From contig NZ_SSBI01000016.1 in the NCBI RefSeq assembly GCF_004795015.1, forward strand, positions 1-64,000: DNA of 64,000 nt, given 5' to 3'. The position numbers were made by a program, and so were the translations under genes. The notes under the pieces were generated by a model. That model saw only the letters and a list, made by a program, of their open reading frames with translations. It searched no databases and had not been told where the DNA came from. This document shows, in pieces, positions 8,731 to 15,238 of this stretch (position 1 is the first letter of the stretch; the number at the start of each line of letters is the position of its first letter). The DNA is from Streptomyces sp. A1277 (GTDB taxonomy: Bacteria > Actinomycetota > Actinomycetes > Streptomycetales > Streptomycetaceae).

Positions 8731-9603
8731 ACCACCCGCGTCGGAGCCGTCCGCAACCCCCTGTGGACGTTCGGCATCCTCCGCTCCGAACTGACCACCA
8801 CCCTGCGCCGCTGGCGCACGCTCGCCCTCCTCGGCGTGCTGGCCGCCGTCCCCGTACTGATCGGGATCGCGGTACGCATCGAGACGGCCGACGGCTCATC
8901 GGCCGGTCCGGGCGGCGGGGAGGGCGGGGGCGGTCCGGCGTTCCTCTCCCAGGTCACCAACAACGGCCTCTTCCTGGTCTTCGCCTCCCTCGCCGCGACC
9001 CTCCCCGTCTTCCTGCCCATGGCGGTCGGCGTCATCGCGGGCGACTCCGTGGCGGGCGAGGCCAACGCGGGCACACTGCGCTACCTACTGGTCGCCCCGG
9101 CTGGCCGGACGAGGCTGCTGCTCGCCAAATACGCCGTCATGCTGGGCTTCTGCCTGGTCGCGACGCTCGTCGTGGCCGCCTCGGCCCTGGCCGTGGGTGC
9201 GCTGCTGTTCCCCGTGGGCGAGGTCACGACGATCTCGGGGACCACGATCGGCTTCGGCGAGGGGCTGCTACGGGCCGGGCTCGTCGCGGTGTTCGTGGCC
9301 GCGTCCCTGACCGGCTTCGCGGCGCTCGGCCTGTTCGTCTCGACGCTCACCAACAGCGGGATCGCGGCCATGGCGGCGACGGTCGGGGTCCTGATCACCG
9401 TACAGATCGTGGACACCATCCCCCAGCTGAGCGGGGTCCACCCCTACCTCTTCCCGCACTACTGGCTGTCCTTCGCGGACCTGCTGCGCGACCCCGTCTA
9501 CTGGGACGAGGCACTGAAGAACCTGGGTCTTCAAGCGGTGTACGCGGCGGTGTTCGGCTCGGCGGCCTGGGCCCGCTTCACGGCGAAGGACATCACCGCT
9601 TGA
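8686..9603 (+). CDS. ABC transporter permease (ABC-2 type)
   Basis: 305 residues, about six membrane segments (near 45-65, 95-125, 145-170, 185-215, 225-245 and 280-300). The conserved ABC-2 segment GDSVAGEANAGTLRYLL is present. It overlaps the ATPase gene by 14 bp and is translationally coupled to it. The N-terminus is a triple repeat (MSQAE, MSHAE, MSSAE) coded by three 15-bp DNA copies, each with its own ATG, so three starts are possible; the conserved protein begins after it. The partner ATPase is the adjacent gene. Confidence 0.9.
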   Translation: MSQAEMSHAEMSSAETTRVGAVRNPLWTFGILRSELTTTLRRWRTLALLGVLAAVPVLIGIAVRIETADGSSAGPGGGEGGGGPAFLSQVTNNGLFLVFASLAATLPVFLPMAVGVIAGDSVAGEANAGTLRYLLVAPAGRTRLLLAKYAVMLGFCLVATLVVAASALAVGALLFPVGEVTTISGTTIGFGEGLLRAGLVAVFVAASLTGFAALGLFVSTLTNSGIAAMAATVGVLITVQIVDTIPQLSGVHPYLFPHYWLSFADLLRDPVYWDEALKNLGLQAVYAAVFGSAAWARFTAKDITA

Positions 9604-9647
9604 TACGGAAGCGACCTGATACGGAAGCGACCTGATACGGGGACGAC
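9601..9647 (+). repeat. 16-bp tandem repeat after the ABC permease
   Basis: Two exact copies of TGATACGGAAGCGACC (9601-9616 and 9617-9632) and a partial third copy follow directly on the permease stop codon, which is the TGA of the first copy. Each copy begins with TGA. Confidence 0.85.
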
Positions 9648-9828
9648 AGCCGCACCGTTGGCCGGCGAGCCGTCCCCCGATCGGCTCGTCGCGGCACGAA
9701 CGGCACGAACGGTGCGAAAAGCGAGGGAACGAGCCGACACGGTACGTTCCGTTTCCGCCTGAGCATTGTTCGACTTTTGGCGACGGACTGTCAACAAGGA
9801 TTGGCTCGAACAGACCTATGCTCACCGA

Positions 9829-10458
9829 ATGAACACATCGCCGAGTCCATCGCCGAGTCCATCGCCGAGTTCATCGCCGAGTTCACTGCGCCGGAGCGAG
9901 AGCTCACGCAGGGCGACTCTGGAAGCCGCCCTCGACCTGTGTACGGAGAGGGGCTACGGCCGGGTCACCATCGAGGCGATCGCGGCCCGGGCGGGCGTCA
10001 GCAAGAAGACGATCTACCGCTGGTGGCCGTCGAAGAGCGCGGTGTTGCTGGAAGCGTTCACGGAGAGGCTGGTCACGGCCACCCCCTTCACCGACACCGG
10101 CGACATCGCGAAGGACCTGCGCACCCACATCACGGGAGCGGTCGATGTCCTCGCCGTACCCCCCTTCGGTCCCGCGTACGCGGGCATACTCTCCGAGATC
10201 CACCATGACGACGAGCTGGCCGAAACAGTACGCACCCAGCTGATCGAACCCCGCTTCGAGGAAGCGGTCGACCGACTGCGCAGCGCACAGGCCCAGGGCC
10301 AGATCCCGCCGGACGCCGACCTGCACCTCGTGGTGGAGATGCTGTACGGCCCGGTGTACTACCGCCACGTGCTGCGCAAGCCCATGCAGGACGCGGAGGC
10401 GGTGGGGAAGCTGGTGGACCACGTACTGCGCTCGCTGGGGGCGGTAGCCACCCGCTGA
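9829..10458 (+). CDS. TetR family transcriptional regulator
   Basis: 209 residues from ATG 9829. The helix-turn-helix reads VTIEAIAARAGVSKKTIYRWW at about residues 46-66, and the rest is an all-helical ligand domain of the TetR_C type. Residues 4-20 are a Ser-Pro run coded by four 12-bp DNA repeats. A -10-like TATGCT lies 6 nt before the ATG, so the message may be leaderless; no convincing -35 was seen. The gene is convergent with the HAD phosphatase (3 bp apart). It could control the upstream ABC exporter, but no operator was identified. Confidence 0.88.
   Translation: MNTSPSPSPSPSPSSSPSSLRRSESSRRATLEAALDLCTERGYGRVTIEAIAARAGVSKKTIYRWWPSKSAVLLEAFTERLVTATPFTDTGDIAKDLRTHITGAVDVLAVPPFGPAYAGILSEIHHDDELAETVRTQLIEPRFEEAVDRLRSAQAQGQIPPDADLHLVVEMLYGPVYYRHVLRKPMQDAEAVGKLVDHVLRSLGAVATR
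9838..9885 (+). repeat. 12-bp tandem repeat in the TetR N-terminus
   Basis: Four copies of a 12-bp unit (two TCGCCGAGTCCA, two TCGCCGAGTTCA) code for a Ser-Pro-Ser-Pro/Ser run at the start of the regulator. Unit length keeps the frame. Confidence 0.85.
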
Positions 10459-10461
10459 GGG

Positions 10462-11268
10462 TCAGCCGAAGGCCCGCTCAAGGACGACCGCTATCCCGTC
10501 GTCCTCGTTGGACAGGGTCACCTCGTCGGCCGCCGCGCGCAGCTCGGGATGGGCGTTGCCCATGGCGACCCCGTACCCGCAGCTGCGGAACATCGGCAGG
10601 TCGTTGGGCATGTCCCCGAAGGCGATCGCCGTGCCCGGGTCCACCCCCAGCTCCTCGGCGGCCAGCGCGATCCCGACGCCCTTGTCGATCCCGTACGGCT
10701 GGAGCTCGACGGTCCCGGGCCCGGAGTGCGTCACGGTGGCGAGGTCCCCGACGACCGCCCGCGCCTCGGCGGCCAGTGCCTCGTCGCTGAGCTCCGGGTG
10801 CCGGATGAGCACCTTGATGACCGGCTCGGCCCACAGCTCGTCCCGGTGCCGGGTGCGCTGCGCGGGCAACGTGGCGTGCGGCATCCGGTACCCGGGCTCG
10901 ACCAGGGTCCGCCCGTGCGCCCCGTCCTGGTCGACGGCCGCGAAGACCTGCCCCACCTGCGCCTCGAGCTTCCCGAGCGCCGCGTCGGCCGCTTCCCGGT
11001 CGAGCGTGACGGACCGGACGGTACGCCCGGCCCCGGCGTCGTACACCTGAGTCCCCTGCCCGCAGACGGCGAGCCCCTGGTAGCCGAGCCCGGCCAGCAG
11101 CCCCCGCACGCCGGGCACGGGCCGCCCGGTGACCACCAGGTGCCGCGCCCCGGCGGCGCCGGCCAGGCGGAGCGCGGCGAGGGTGCGGGGGCTAACGGTG
11201 TCGTCGCCGCGCAGCAGGGTGCCGTCCAGGTCGGTGGCGAGGAGGGCATATGCGGGTGGGATGGGCAT
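10462..11268 (-). CDS. HAD superfamily (Cof-type) phosphatase
   Basis: 268 residues from ATG 11268; the frame extends 30 codons further, but the conserved fold begins here. Motif I is DLDGTLL with Asp13 and Asp15. The motif IV segment GDMPNDLPMF lies near the C-terminus, and IDKGVGIALAAEELG is the typical Cof lysine segment. Such enzymes dephosphorylate sugar phosphates, nucleotides or flavin precursors in the cytosol. Substrate is not predictable. It is transcribed away from the 11401 gene. Confidence 0.88.
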   Translation of the reverse strand: MPIPPAYALLATDLDGTLLRGDDTVSPRTLAALRLAGAAGARHLVVTGRPVPGVRGLLAGLGYQGLAVCGQGTQVYDAGAGRTVRSVTLDREAADAALGKLEAQVGQVFAAVDQDGAHGRTLVEPGYRMPHATLPAQRTRHRDELWAEPVIKVLIRHPELSDEALAAEARAVVGDLATVTHSGPGTVELQPYGIDKGVGIALAAEELGVDPGTAIAFGDMPNDLPMFRSCGYGVAMGNAHPELRAAADEVTLSNEDDGIAVVLERAFG

Positions 11269-11352
11269 GGCAGCCAGCGTAGGCGGTGACTGCCGGAGCC
11301 CGGCCGGAGTTGTGGCGGGGCGGGGATGTCCTGTAGGGGCGCCGAATCGATG

Positions 11353-11394
11353 TGACAACTAAGGTTGCCGAATGTCTTCATGACAACTATAGTT
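11353..11394 (+). promoter_or_regulatory. Promoter and operator-like palindromes upstream of the 11401 gene
   Basis: TTGCCG (11365-11370), a 17-bp spacer and TATAGT (11388-11393) make a good vegetative promoter whose predicted start falls on the ATG at 11401, so the mRNA would be leaderless. The 9-mer TGACAACTA occurs twice (11353-11361 and 11381-11389, 28 bp apart). The -10 is embedded in the palindrome AACTATAGTT (11385-11394), and CAAC-N4-GTTG lies at 11356-11367. These look like repressor sites, possibly shared with the divergent HAD gene. Confidence 0.6.
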
Positions 11395-11400
11395 ACCAGC

Positions 11401-11934
11401 ATGCAGACACCGGAAACCTCGGAAGTGAAACCGGAGTCGGAGCGGGTGGAGCTGGCCAAGGCCCTGCTCGACGCGCTCGACCCACTGGCCGCATCCGTGC
11501 ACGCCCGCGCGACCGGGCTGCCGCCCGACCGGATGTGGGCTGCGGACCCGGTGGACGTGTCGCTGTCCGTGCTCGGCGCCTGGAAGGTGGTGGACGAGGA
11601 GGTCAAGCGGCTGACGGCGATAGCCGCGCGGACGGCCGGCTCCTACGGCGCGAGCTATGAGCGGCTGGGGGCCGCGTGGGGGATCACGCGGCAGGGCGCG
11701 CGCAAGAAGTGGCCGGACGCCGTCGTGGGGAAGCGGGAGGCGAGCACGCTGGACCTGTTCGGCGGTCGCGCCGAGTTGAATTGGGAGGGGACGCCGGGCG
11801 GCTGGTGCTGGAAGGGCCGGGGCGCCGACGGGACCCGCAGCGAGGCCGGCGAGGCTGAGCGCTCGTTCGCGACGAAGGAGGAGGCGGCCGCCCATGCGGG
11901 TGCGTTCCTGAAGGAGCACGCGGGCGAGAGGTAG
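11401..11934 (+). CDS. Hypothetical protein with internal helix-turn-helix-like segment
   Basis: 177 residues from ATG 11401. I do not recognise a named family. Residues about 85-105 (SYERLGAAWGITRQGARKKWP) read like a helix-turn-helix that recognises DNA. The C-terminal part has two short blocks, WCWKGRGADGTR and FATKEEAAAHAGAFL, resembling a small beta/helix module. The predicted leaderless promoter and the palindromes over its -10 suggest an autoregulated DNA-binding protein. That is inference only. Confidence 0.7.
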   Translation: MQTPETSEVKPESERVELAKALLDALDPLAASVHARATGLPPDRMWAADPVDVSLSVLGAWKVVDEEVKRLTAIAARTAGSYGASYERLGAAWGITRQGARKKWPDAVVGKREASTLDLFGGRAELNWEGTPGGWCWKGRGADGTRSEAGEAERSFATKEEAAAHAGAFLKEHAGER

Positions 11935-11941
11935 GACGGCG

Positions 11942-12040
11942 TCACGAGACGGTCGGGACGATCTTGCCCCGGTCGGCCCGCCCTTCGATCGCCGTGTGAG
12001 CGTGCGCGGCGTCGGTCCAGTGGAAGGGCGGCGTGGACGC
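11942..12040 (-). pseudogene. C-terminal remnant of a zinc-type alcohol dehydrogenase / quinone oxidoreductase
   Basis: The last 30 or so codons before the minus-strand stop at 11942 read PPFHWTDAAHAHTAIEGRAD then RGKIVPTVS. This matches the end of medium-chain quinone oxidoreductases (a helix such as AAEAH...LE followed by GKIVL.V). Everything upstream in this frame is unrelated, so the gene has lost its 5' nine-tenths. The break lies about 12035-12100, directly against the truncated MarR gene. The two were probably divergent neighbours before a deletion. Confidence 0.65.
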
Positions 12041-12083
12041 AGGGCCGTAGGCTGCCCTCCCCGTAGCGCGCCCACAGCCCGGC

Positions 12084-12416
12084 GGTCCACCCCGCGTACC
12101 GCGCGGGTTGGTGGTCCTGGCGGCGGTCGCCGACCTGGACCCGGTGGCCCAGGCCGACTTGGGACGAGCGGTCGCCCTGGACCCGAAGGACCTGGTCGGC
12201 GTCCTGAACGACCTCCAGTCGGCGGCCTTGATCGTCCGCGGCCCGGACCCCAAGGACCGCCGCAAGAACGCGGTGAGCCTGACGGAGGACGGCCGCCGCC
12301 TGAAGGAGTGCACGGAGGCGGGGGAGCAGGCCAACGCCGAACTCCTGGCCCCGCTGTCACCGGACGAGCGGGCCCAGTCCCTGGACATGCTGCGGCGGAT
12401 CAGCGGGGTGGGGTGA
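12084..12416 (+). pseudogene. 5'-truncated MarR family regulator
   Basis: The frame reads LVVLAAVADLDPVAQADLGR followed by a recognition helix and the wing typical of MarR (DPKDRRKNAVSLTEDGRRL), then LLAPLSPDERAQSLDMLRRI to a normal stop. About 40-45 N-terminal residues (the dimerisation helix) are missing, and the upstream sequence belongs to the oxidoreductase remnant. A TTG at 12108 could start a 102-residue product, but it has no clear ribosome site and would lack the dimer interface, so I call it a pseudogene. Confidence 0.65.
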
Positions 12417-12427
12417 GGGGACGGCGG

Positions 12428-12637
12428 TCAGACGGTGTCGAACCCGCCGCGCTTGATGCCGTCCACGAAGGTGGCGAAGGCGTGGGCGTGCAGGTCCAGG
12501 GCCGGTCCGGTCGGGTTCTTGCTGTCGCGGACGGGGACCAGGCCGGTGGTGGCGGCGAGGTTGGTGGCGACCTGGACGCAAGCGCCGCCGTTGTCGCTGT
12601 ACGAGGAGGTGTACCAGCGGGGGGATTCGGTCGTCAC
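12428..12637 (-). CDS. DUF397 domain protein
   Basis: 69 residues, almost entirely the DUF397 domain: WYTSSYSDNGGACVQVA, then VPVRDSKNPTGPALDLHAHAF and a terminal AFVDGIK-like helix. Its start overlaps the stop of the regulator gene by 4 bp, so the two are translationally coupled. DUF397 genes follow Scr1-type regulators throughout Streptomyces; toxin-antitoxin-like or developmental roles have been proposed, and the molecular function is unsettled. Confidence 0.93.
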   Translation of the reverse strand: MTTESPRWYTSSYSDNGGACVQVATNLAATTGLVPVRDSKNPTGPALDLHAHAFATFVDGIKRGGFDTV

Positions 12638-13461
12638 GGGGAGCCCTTTCGTAACTGCTCGATCATCGCCACGGACGCTGCCTGGGAGAGCGCTTCGGCC
12701 TGTAGCTGATGGTAGGCCGTCAGCAGGGGCAGTACGAATGTGCTTTCCCGCTCAAGGTGGCCTTGCTGCGCCGACTCGGCGTAGGACATGAGCGAGCGGT
12801 CAGGCAGCGTCAGTATGTAAAGCGGCAGGTTGAACGGGCGGCGGACTCCCATCGTGAACGGGGCGACCTGGAACACCGTGGTCGGCAGCTCCGCGAACTC
12901 AAGAAGGCGCTCCAACTGAGCGTTCATTACGTCGGGTTCGCCGATGGGGCGGCGGATGCAGCTCTCGTCGAGCACCACGAGTACCAGCGGTGGGTTCGGC
13001 CGTAGCAGGGACGCTTGCCGCTCCGCGACAAGATCCACCCGCTGTTGTGCCTGTTCGGGTGTGATCGTCCCTCGCTTGACTGCGCTCTCGGCGAGCGCTG
13101 TCGCGTACTCCGGCGTCTGGAGCAGGCCGGGCATGACGCCCACCTCGTAGAGCCGGATCTCGGCGGCTCGCGCCTCGTGGCCCACGTACTCCGGGAAGCC
13201 TTCCAGAAGCGCAGTGTCGCGCGCCGCTCGGGCCTGGCGCTCGAACAGGTCCCCGGTTCCGAAGACCCTGTCAGCTCTGTTCGCGAATCGGAGAGTTGGA
13301 GGGCGACGACCAGTTTCGACGGCGGAGATGTGGGTCGCCGAGTACCCCATAAGGTCCGCCAGCTCATCCTGTGTCCAGCCTCGCTCGTCTCGTAACCTGC
13401 GAAGACGCTCCCCGAAGGCTGCGACTGGCGAACTCTCGGGGTTCAGTTCCTTGCGGTTCAA
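12634..13461 (-). CDS. XRE/Scr1 family helix-turn-helix regulator (DUF5753)
   Basis: 275 residues from a TTG at 13461. The family nearly always begins MNRKEL.P..SP..AFG, which matches LNRKELNPESSPVAAFGERL here, so the longer frame to 13650 is rejected. The helix-turn-helix lies at about 33-55 (WTQDELADLMGYSATHISAVE). The rest is the DUF5753 effector region with PGLLQTPEYA and a late ADRSLMSYAES-like segment. It pairs with the overlapping DUF397 gene. The divergent small operon starts 106 bp away. Confidence 0.92.
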   Translation of the reverse strand: MNRKELNPESSPVAAFGERLRRLRDERGWTQDELADLMGYSATHISAVETGRRPPTLRFANRADRVFGTGDLFERQARAARDTALLEGFPEYVGHEARAAEIRLYEVGVMPGLLQTPEYATALAESAVKRGTITPEQAQQRVDLVAERQASLLRPNPPLVLVVLDESCIRRPIGEPDVMNAQLERLLEFAELPTTVFQVAPFTMGVRRPFNLPLYILTLPDRSLMSYAESAQQGHLERESTFVLPLLTAYHQLQAEALSQAASVAMIEQLRKGSP

Positions 13462-13567
13462 TGCACACCGCCCAACTATCCGTACGAATCGTGCAAGTTG
13501 AAGACCCTTGGACTCTAGGCCACTCTGAGCCGCCCTGGTAGTGGAATGACTACGGAGAGGAACGGCC

Positions 13568-13840
13568 ATGTCCGCAGAGAATGGTCCACCGCCCGGACCG
13601 GGCGCCCCGCAAGTCCGAATCCCCGCCCCCGGCGCGCTCGTCGCGGACATCAGCGGGGCGGACCGGGTCCGGGTCGGGGAGTTCCGAGGGGTCGCCGGCC
13701 CCTACTGGATGCTCCGGCCCGCAAAGGGTGGAGCCGAGTGGGAGGTGCTGCCCGAGCACACGCGGGCGGCCACGCCCGCCGAGCGGCTCGGGGCCAGGAC
13801 CGCGCGGGAGAACGCCCGGAGCCGGGGTGAGGTGGCATGA
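13568..13840 (+). CDS. Small hypothetical protein (first of three coupled ORFs)
   Basis: 90 residues with ATG 13568 and GGAG upstream (AGAGGAACGGCC). I do not recognise the family. The sequence is Pro-rich at the start, then has a compact beta-like block (GALVADISGADRVRVGEFRG, YWMLRPAKGG, WEVLPEHTRAAT) and an Arg/Glu-rich helix at the end. The next gene overlaps its stop by ATGA, so the three small genes form one unit. It is divergent from the Scr1 regulator. Confidence 0.75.
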   Translation: MSAENGPPPGPGAPQVRIPAPGALVADISGADRVRVGEFRGVAGPYWMLRPAKGGAEWEVLPEHTRAATPAERLGARTARENARSRGEVA

Positions 13841-14004
13841 GCGACCAGGAGGACCTTCAGCCCGCCACCCCTTGCCGTACATGCCAGGAGTTCGACCTCG
13901 AAGAAGCCGTCGCCCGTAGCGAACGGGACGCGAGCCGGGAGACCGACTGCCGGGTGCTGCGCCGACGCCACGTGGCCGCGGAGCACGGGGAGCCGCAGCT
14001 GTGA
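13837..14004 (+). CDS. 55-residue hypothetical protein with CxxC
   Basis: A short ORF with a 4-bp ATGA overlap with the preceding gene and a 4-bp GTGA overlap with the following one. The product is acidic and highly charged, with a CRTC pair at residues 13-16 and a third Cys near 39, which could bind a metal. No family is recognised. The overlaps on both sides are the main evidence that it is translated. Confidence 0.65.
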   Translation: MSDQEDLQPATPCRTCQEFDLEEAVARSERDASRETDCRVLRRRHVAAEHGEPQL

Positions 14005-14273
14005 GGCCGTGGCGGCTGCGGCTCGTACTGGCCGCAGGGGCGGCGGAGGTCCGGCTACGGGCTCGGTTCCCCCGGCTCACATGGGCGCTCACGCGCCAAC
14101 CGGTCCCGAACCCCGCTCTGTTCACCGAGCTCCGGCGCCTCGAAACCGACCCGGCGTACCGGGCGGTGTTCCGTGCCCGGCTGGACGCGGCGATTGCCGG
14201 GCGCGACGCCGTACGCGAAGCAGAGGCGCACGCGGCCGAGGCGGCGGCGGCCGAGTTGCTGCGGGCACGCTGA
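14001..14273 (+). CDS. Small basic hypothetical protein (third of three coupled ORFs)
   Basis: 90 residues from GTG 14001, overlapping the previous stop by 4 bp. The N-terminal 35 residues are Arg-rich and amphipathic (RPWRLRLVLAAGAAEVRLRA). The remainder is helical and Ala/Arg/Glu-rich, with LRRLETDPAYRAVFRARLDA. No family is recognised. Confidence 0.65.
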   Translation: MRPWRLRLVLAAGAAEVRLRARFPRLTWALTRQPVPNPALFTELRRLETDPAYRAVFRARLDAAIAGRDAVREAEAHAAEAAAAELLRAR

Positions 14274-14369
14274 CTCGGCCGGTGTTCCAGTCATCGATCA
14301 CCGGGACGCGGTATGGGCCGCCTCGGACAGTGCGGTCGAGGCGGTCGGGCGGCGTCCGTACCGTGCCGG

Positions 14370-14591
14370 GTGAGTCACACACACCGGGCCTGTGTGGCGC
14401 CGGGAGCTCAGACGACGGGACATGTGGTCGCTGACCTGTACTACTGCGGCACGTGCATCACTCGTCTTCACGACCAGATCGCTTTCCACGCTCGCGGAGC
14501 CGTACCGGCGCGGACCGTGGCGACCGAGGTTCTGCCGCGGCGACGGGCGGGCCCCCGCCACAAGGCACCGCGAGCGGGACTGTTCCGGTAG
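14370..14591 (+). CDS. Possible small Cys-containing protein
   Basis: An ORF of 73 residues from GTG 14370 (in-frame ATG at 14313 also possible). Third codon positions are almost all G or C and the middle reads HVVADLYYCGTCITRLHDQI, with CGTC and another Cys upstream (ACVAPG), suggesting a possible metal site. The C-terminal 25 residues are Arg/Pro-rich and could be read-through. No ribosome site stands out and no family is recognised, so this is a weak call. Confidence 0.35.
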   Translation: MSHTHRACVAPGAQTTGHVVADLYYCGTCITRLHDQIAFHARGAVPARTVATEVLPRRRAGPRHKAPRAGLFR

Positions 14592-14685
14592 CCCCATGAA
14601 CCCCCGCCCTGGTCGTGCTCGCGGTTCCCCCCGACGACCAGGGCGGGCCCCACCGCCAACGAACGAGAGCACTGGAGTAACCCCG

Positions 14686-14934
14686 ATGCCCAAGCGTTCC
14701 CGCGCCGAACTCGCTGAGGCGCGAGCGAGGTTCATTGCTGCACGCGCCACGGTGACCGGGCGGTACACGGGCGGGGAGTCCGCCGCGTCCCTGTCTCGTT
14801 CCTTCGGCAACGTGGGCGAAAAGTGGCTCGCGGACCAGCTCGACACCTGGCAGATTCCCCGCCGGGACCGGTCCGCTGCGGCGGTCACGCGCGGCCCCGG
14901 GGTGCCCCCGCTCCCCGAGGATACGAGGCCCTAA
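14686..14934 (+). CDS. Small helix-turn-helix-like protein upstream of the lasso cluster
   Basis: 82 residues from ATG 14686 with GGAG 9 nt upstream. It is basic and helical: SRAELAEARARFIAARATV, then ESAASLSRSFGNVGEKWLAD and QLDTWQIPRRDRS, which reads like a resolvase/transposase-type helix-turn-helix. Function is not known. It ends 87 bp before the lasso precursor, with a strong hairpin in between, and could be a local regulator or an unrelated island gene. Confidence 0.6.
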   Translation: MPKRSRAELAEARARFIAARATVTGRYTGGESAASLSRSFGNVGEKWLADQLDTWQIPRRDRSAAAVTRGPGVPPLPEDTRP

Positions 14935-14941
14935 CAGACTT

Positions 14942-14984
14942 CCCCCCTGCCCCGCAGAGTGGGCGTCGCTACTCGGCAGGGGGG
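14942..14984 (+). terminator. Hairpin upstream of the lasso precursor
   Basis: Perfect 10-bp inverted repeat CCCCCCTGCC (14942-14951) / GGCAGGGGGG (14975-14984) with a 23-nt loop, 8 bp after the stop of the small helix-turn-helix-like gene. It may end that transcript or act as an attenuator in the leader of the lasso mRNA. Confidence 0.6.
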
Positions 14985-15021
14985 AACCGTGATCCGTCTC
15001 ATGTGGAGAGGAGGAACGCAC

Positions 15022-15159
15022 ATGAACCAGGAAGTCACCCCCGGCACGTCCGAGGAGACCGACGACGTTCCGGCGGTCGTCGTACTCGGCGACGCCGCCG
15101 CGCTGACGCGTGGCAGCTCGTCTACGTCGGTGGAAGGGAAGCAGACGCCGTACAGCTAG
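15022..15159 (+). CDS. Lasso peptide precursor (albusnodin-like)
   Basis: 45 residues from ATG 15022, with a strong GAGGAGG ribosome site. The acidic leader ends PAVVVLGDAAALTR, with Thr29 as the penultimate leader residue that lasso proteases need. The predicted core (31-45) is GSSSTSVEGKQTPYS. Gly1 and Glu8 are spaced for an 8-residue macrolactam, and the single Lys is at core position 10. I recall albusnodin as also having Glu8 in the ring and an acetylated Lys10; the match in spacing and the GNAT gene downstream support the assignment. The cyclase, protease and acetyltransferase genes follow on the same strand after a hairpin. Confidence 0.85.
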   Translation: MNQEVTPGTSEETDDVPAVVVLGDAAALTRGSSSTSVEGKQTPYS

Positions 15160-15170
15160 ACCAGCACCAG

Positions 15171-15208
15171 GGCGGCCCCCCGCGGGAGAGATCCCAACGG
15201 GGGCCGCC
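15171..15208 (+). terminator. Hairpin between lasso precursor and cyclase genes
   Basis: Perfect 10-bp stem GGCGGCCCCC (15171-15180) / GGGGGCCGCC (15199-15208) with an 18-nt loop, 11 bp after the precursor stop. A leaky terminator or mRNA-stabilising hairpin here would give more precursor than enzyme, as is known in other lasso operons. The following bases are not U-rich. Confidence 0.65.
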
Positions 15209-15238
15209 TCTGGTTTCAGCGGTGGGAGAGGTGATGAA

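Noticed and set aside
7746..9603. ABC pair as the lasso exporter
   Set aside because: It is about 5.5 kb away, separated by unrelated genes, and is a two-gene ABC-2 system rather than the fused D-type exporter.
12108..12416. Intact small MarR protein
   Set aside because: Lacks the N-terminal dimerisation helix, has no ribosome site, and borders a second gene remnant.
14392..14934. 180-codon frame covering the small helix-turn-helix-like gene
   Set aside because: Only the part from ATG 14686 has a ribosome site and sensible composition; the upstream portion is Arg/Pro-rich.
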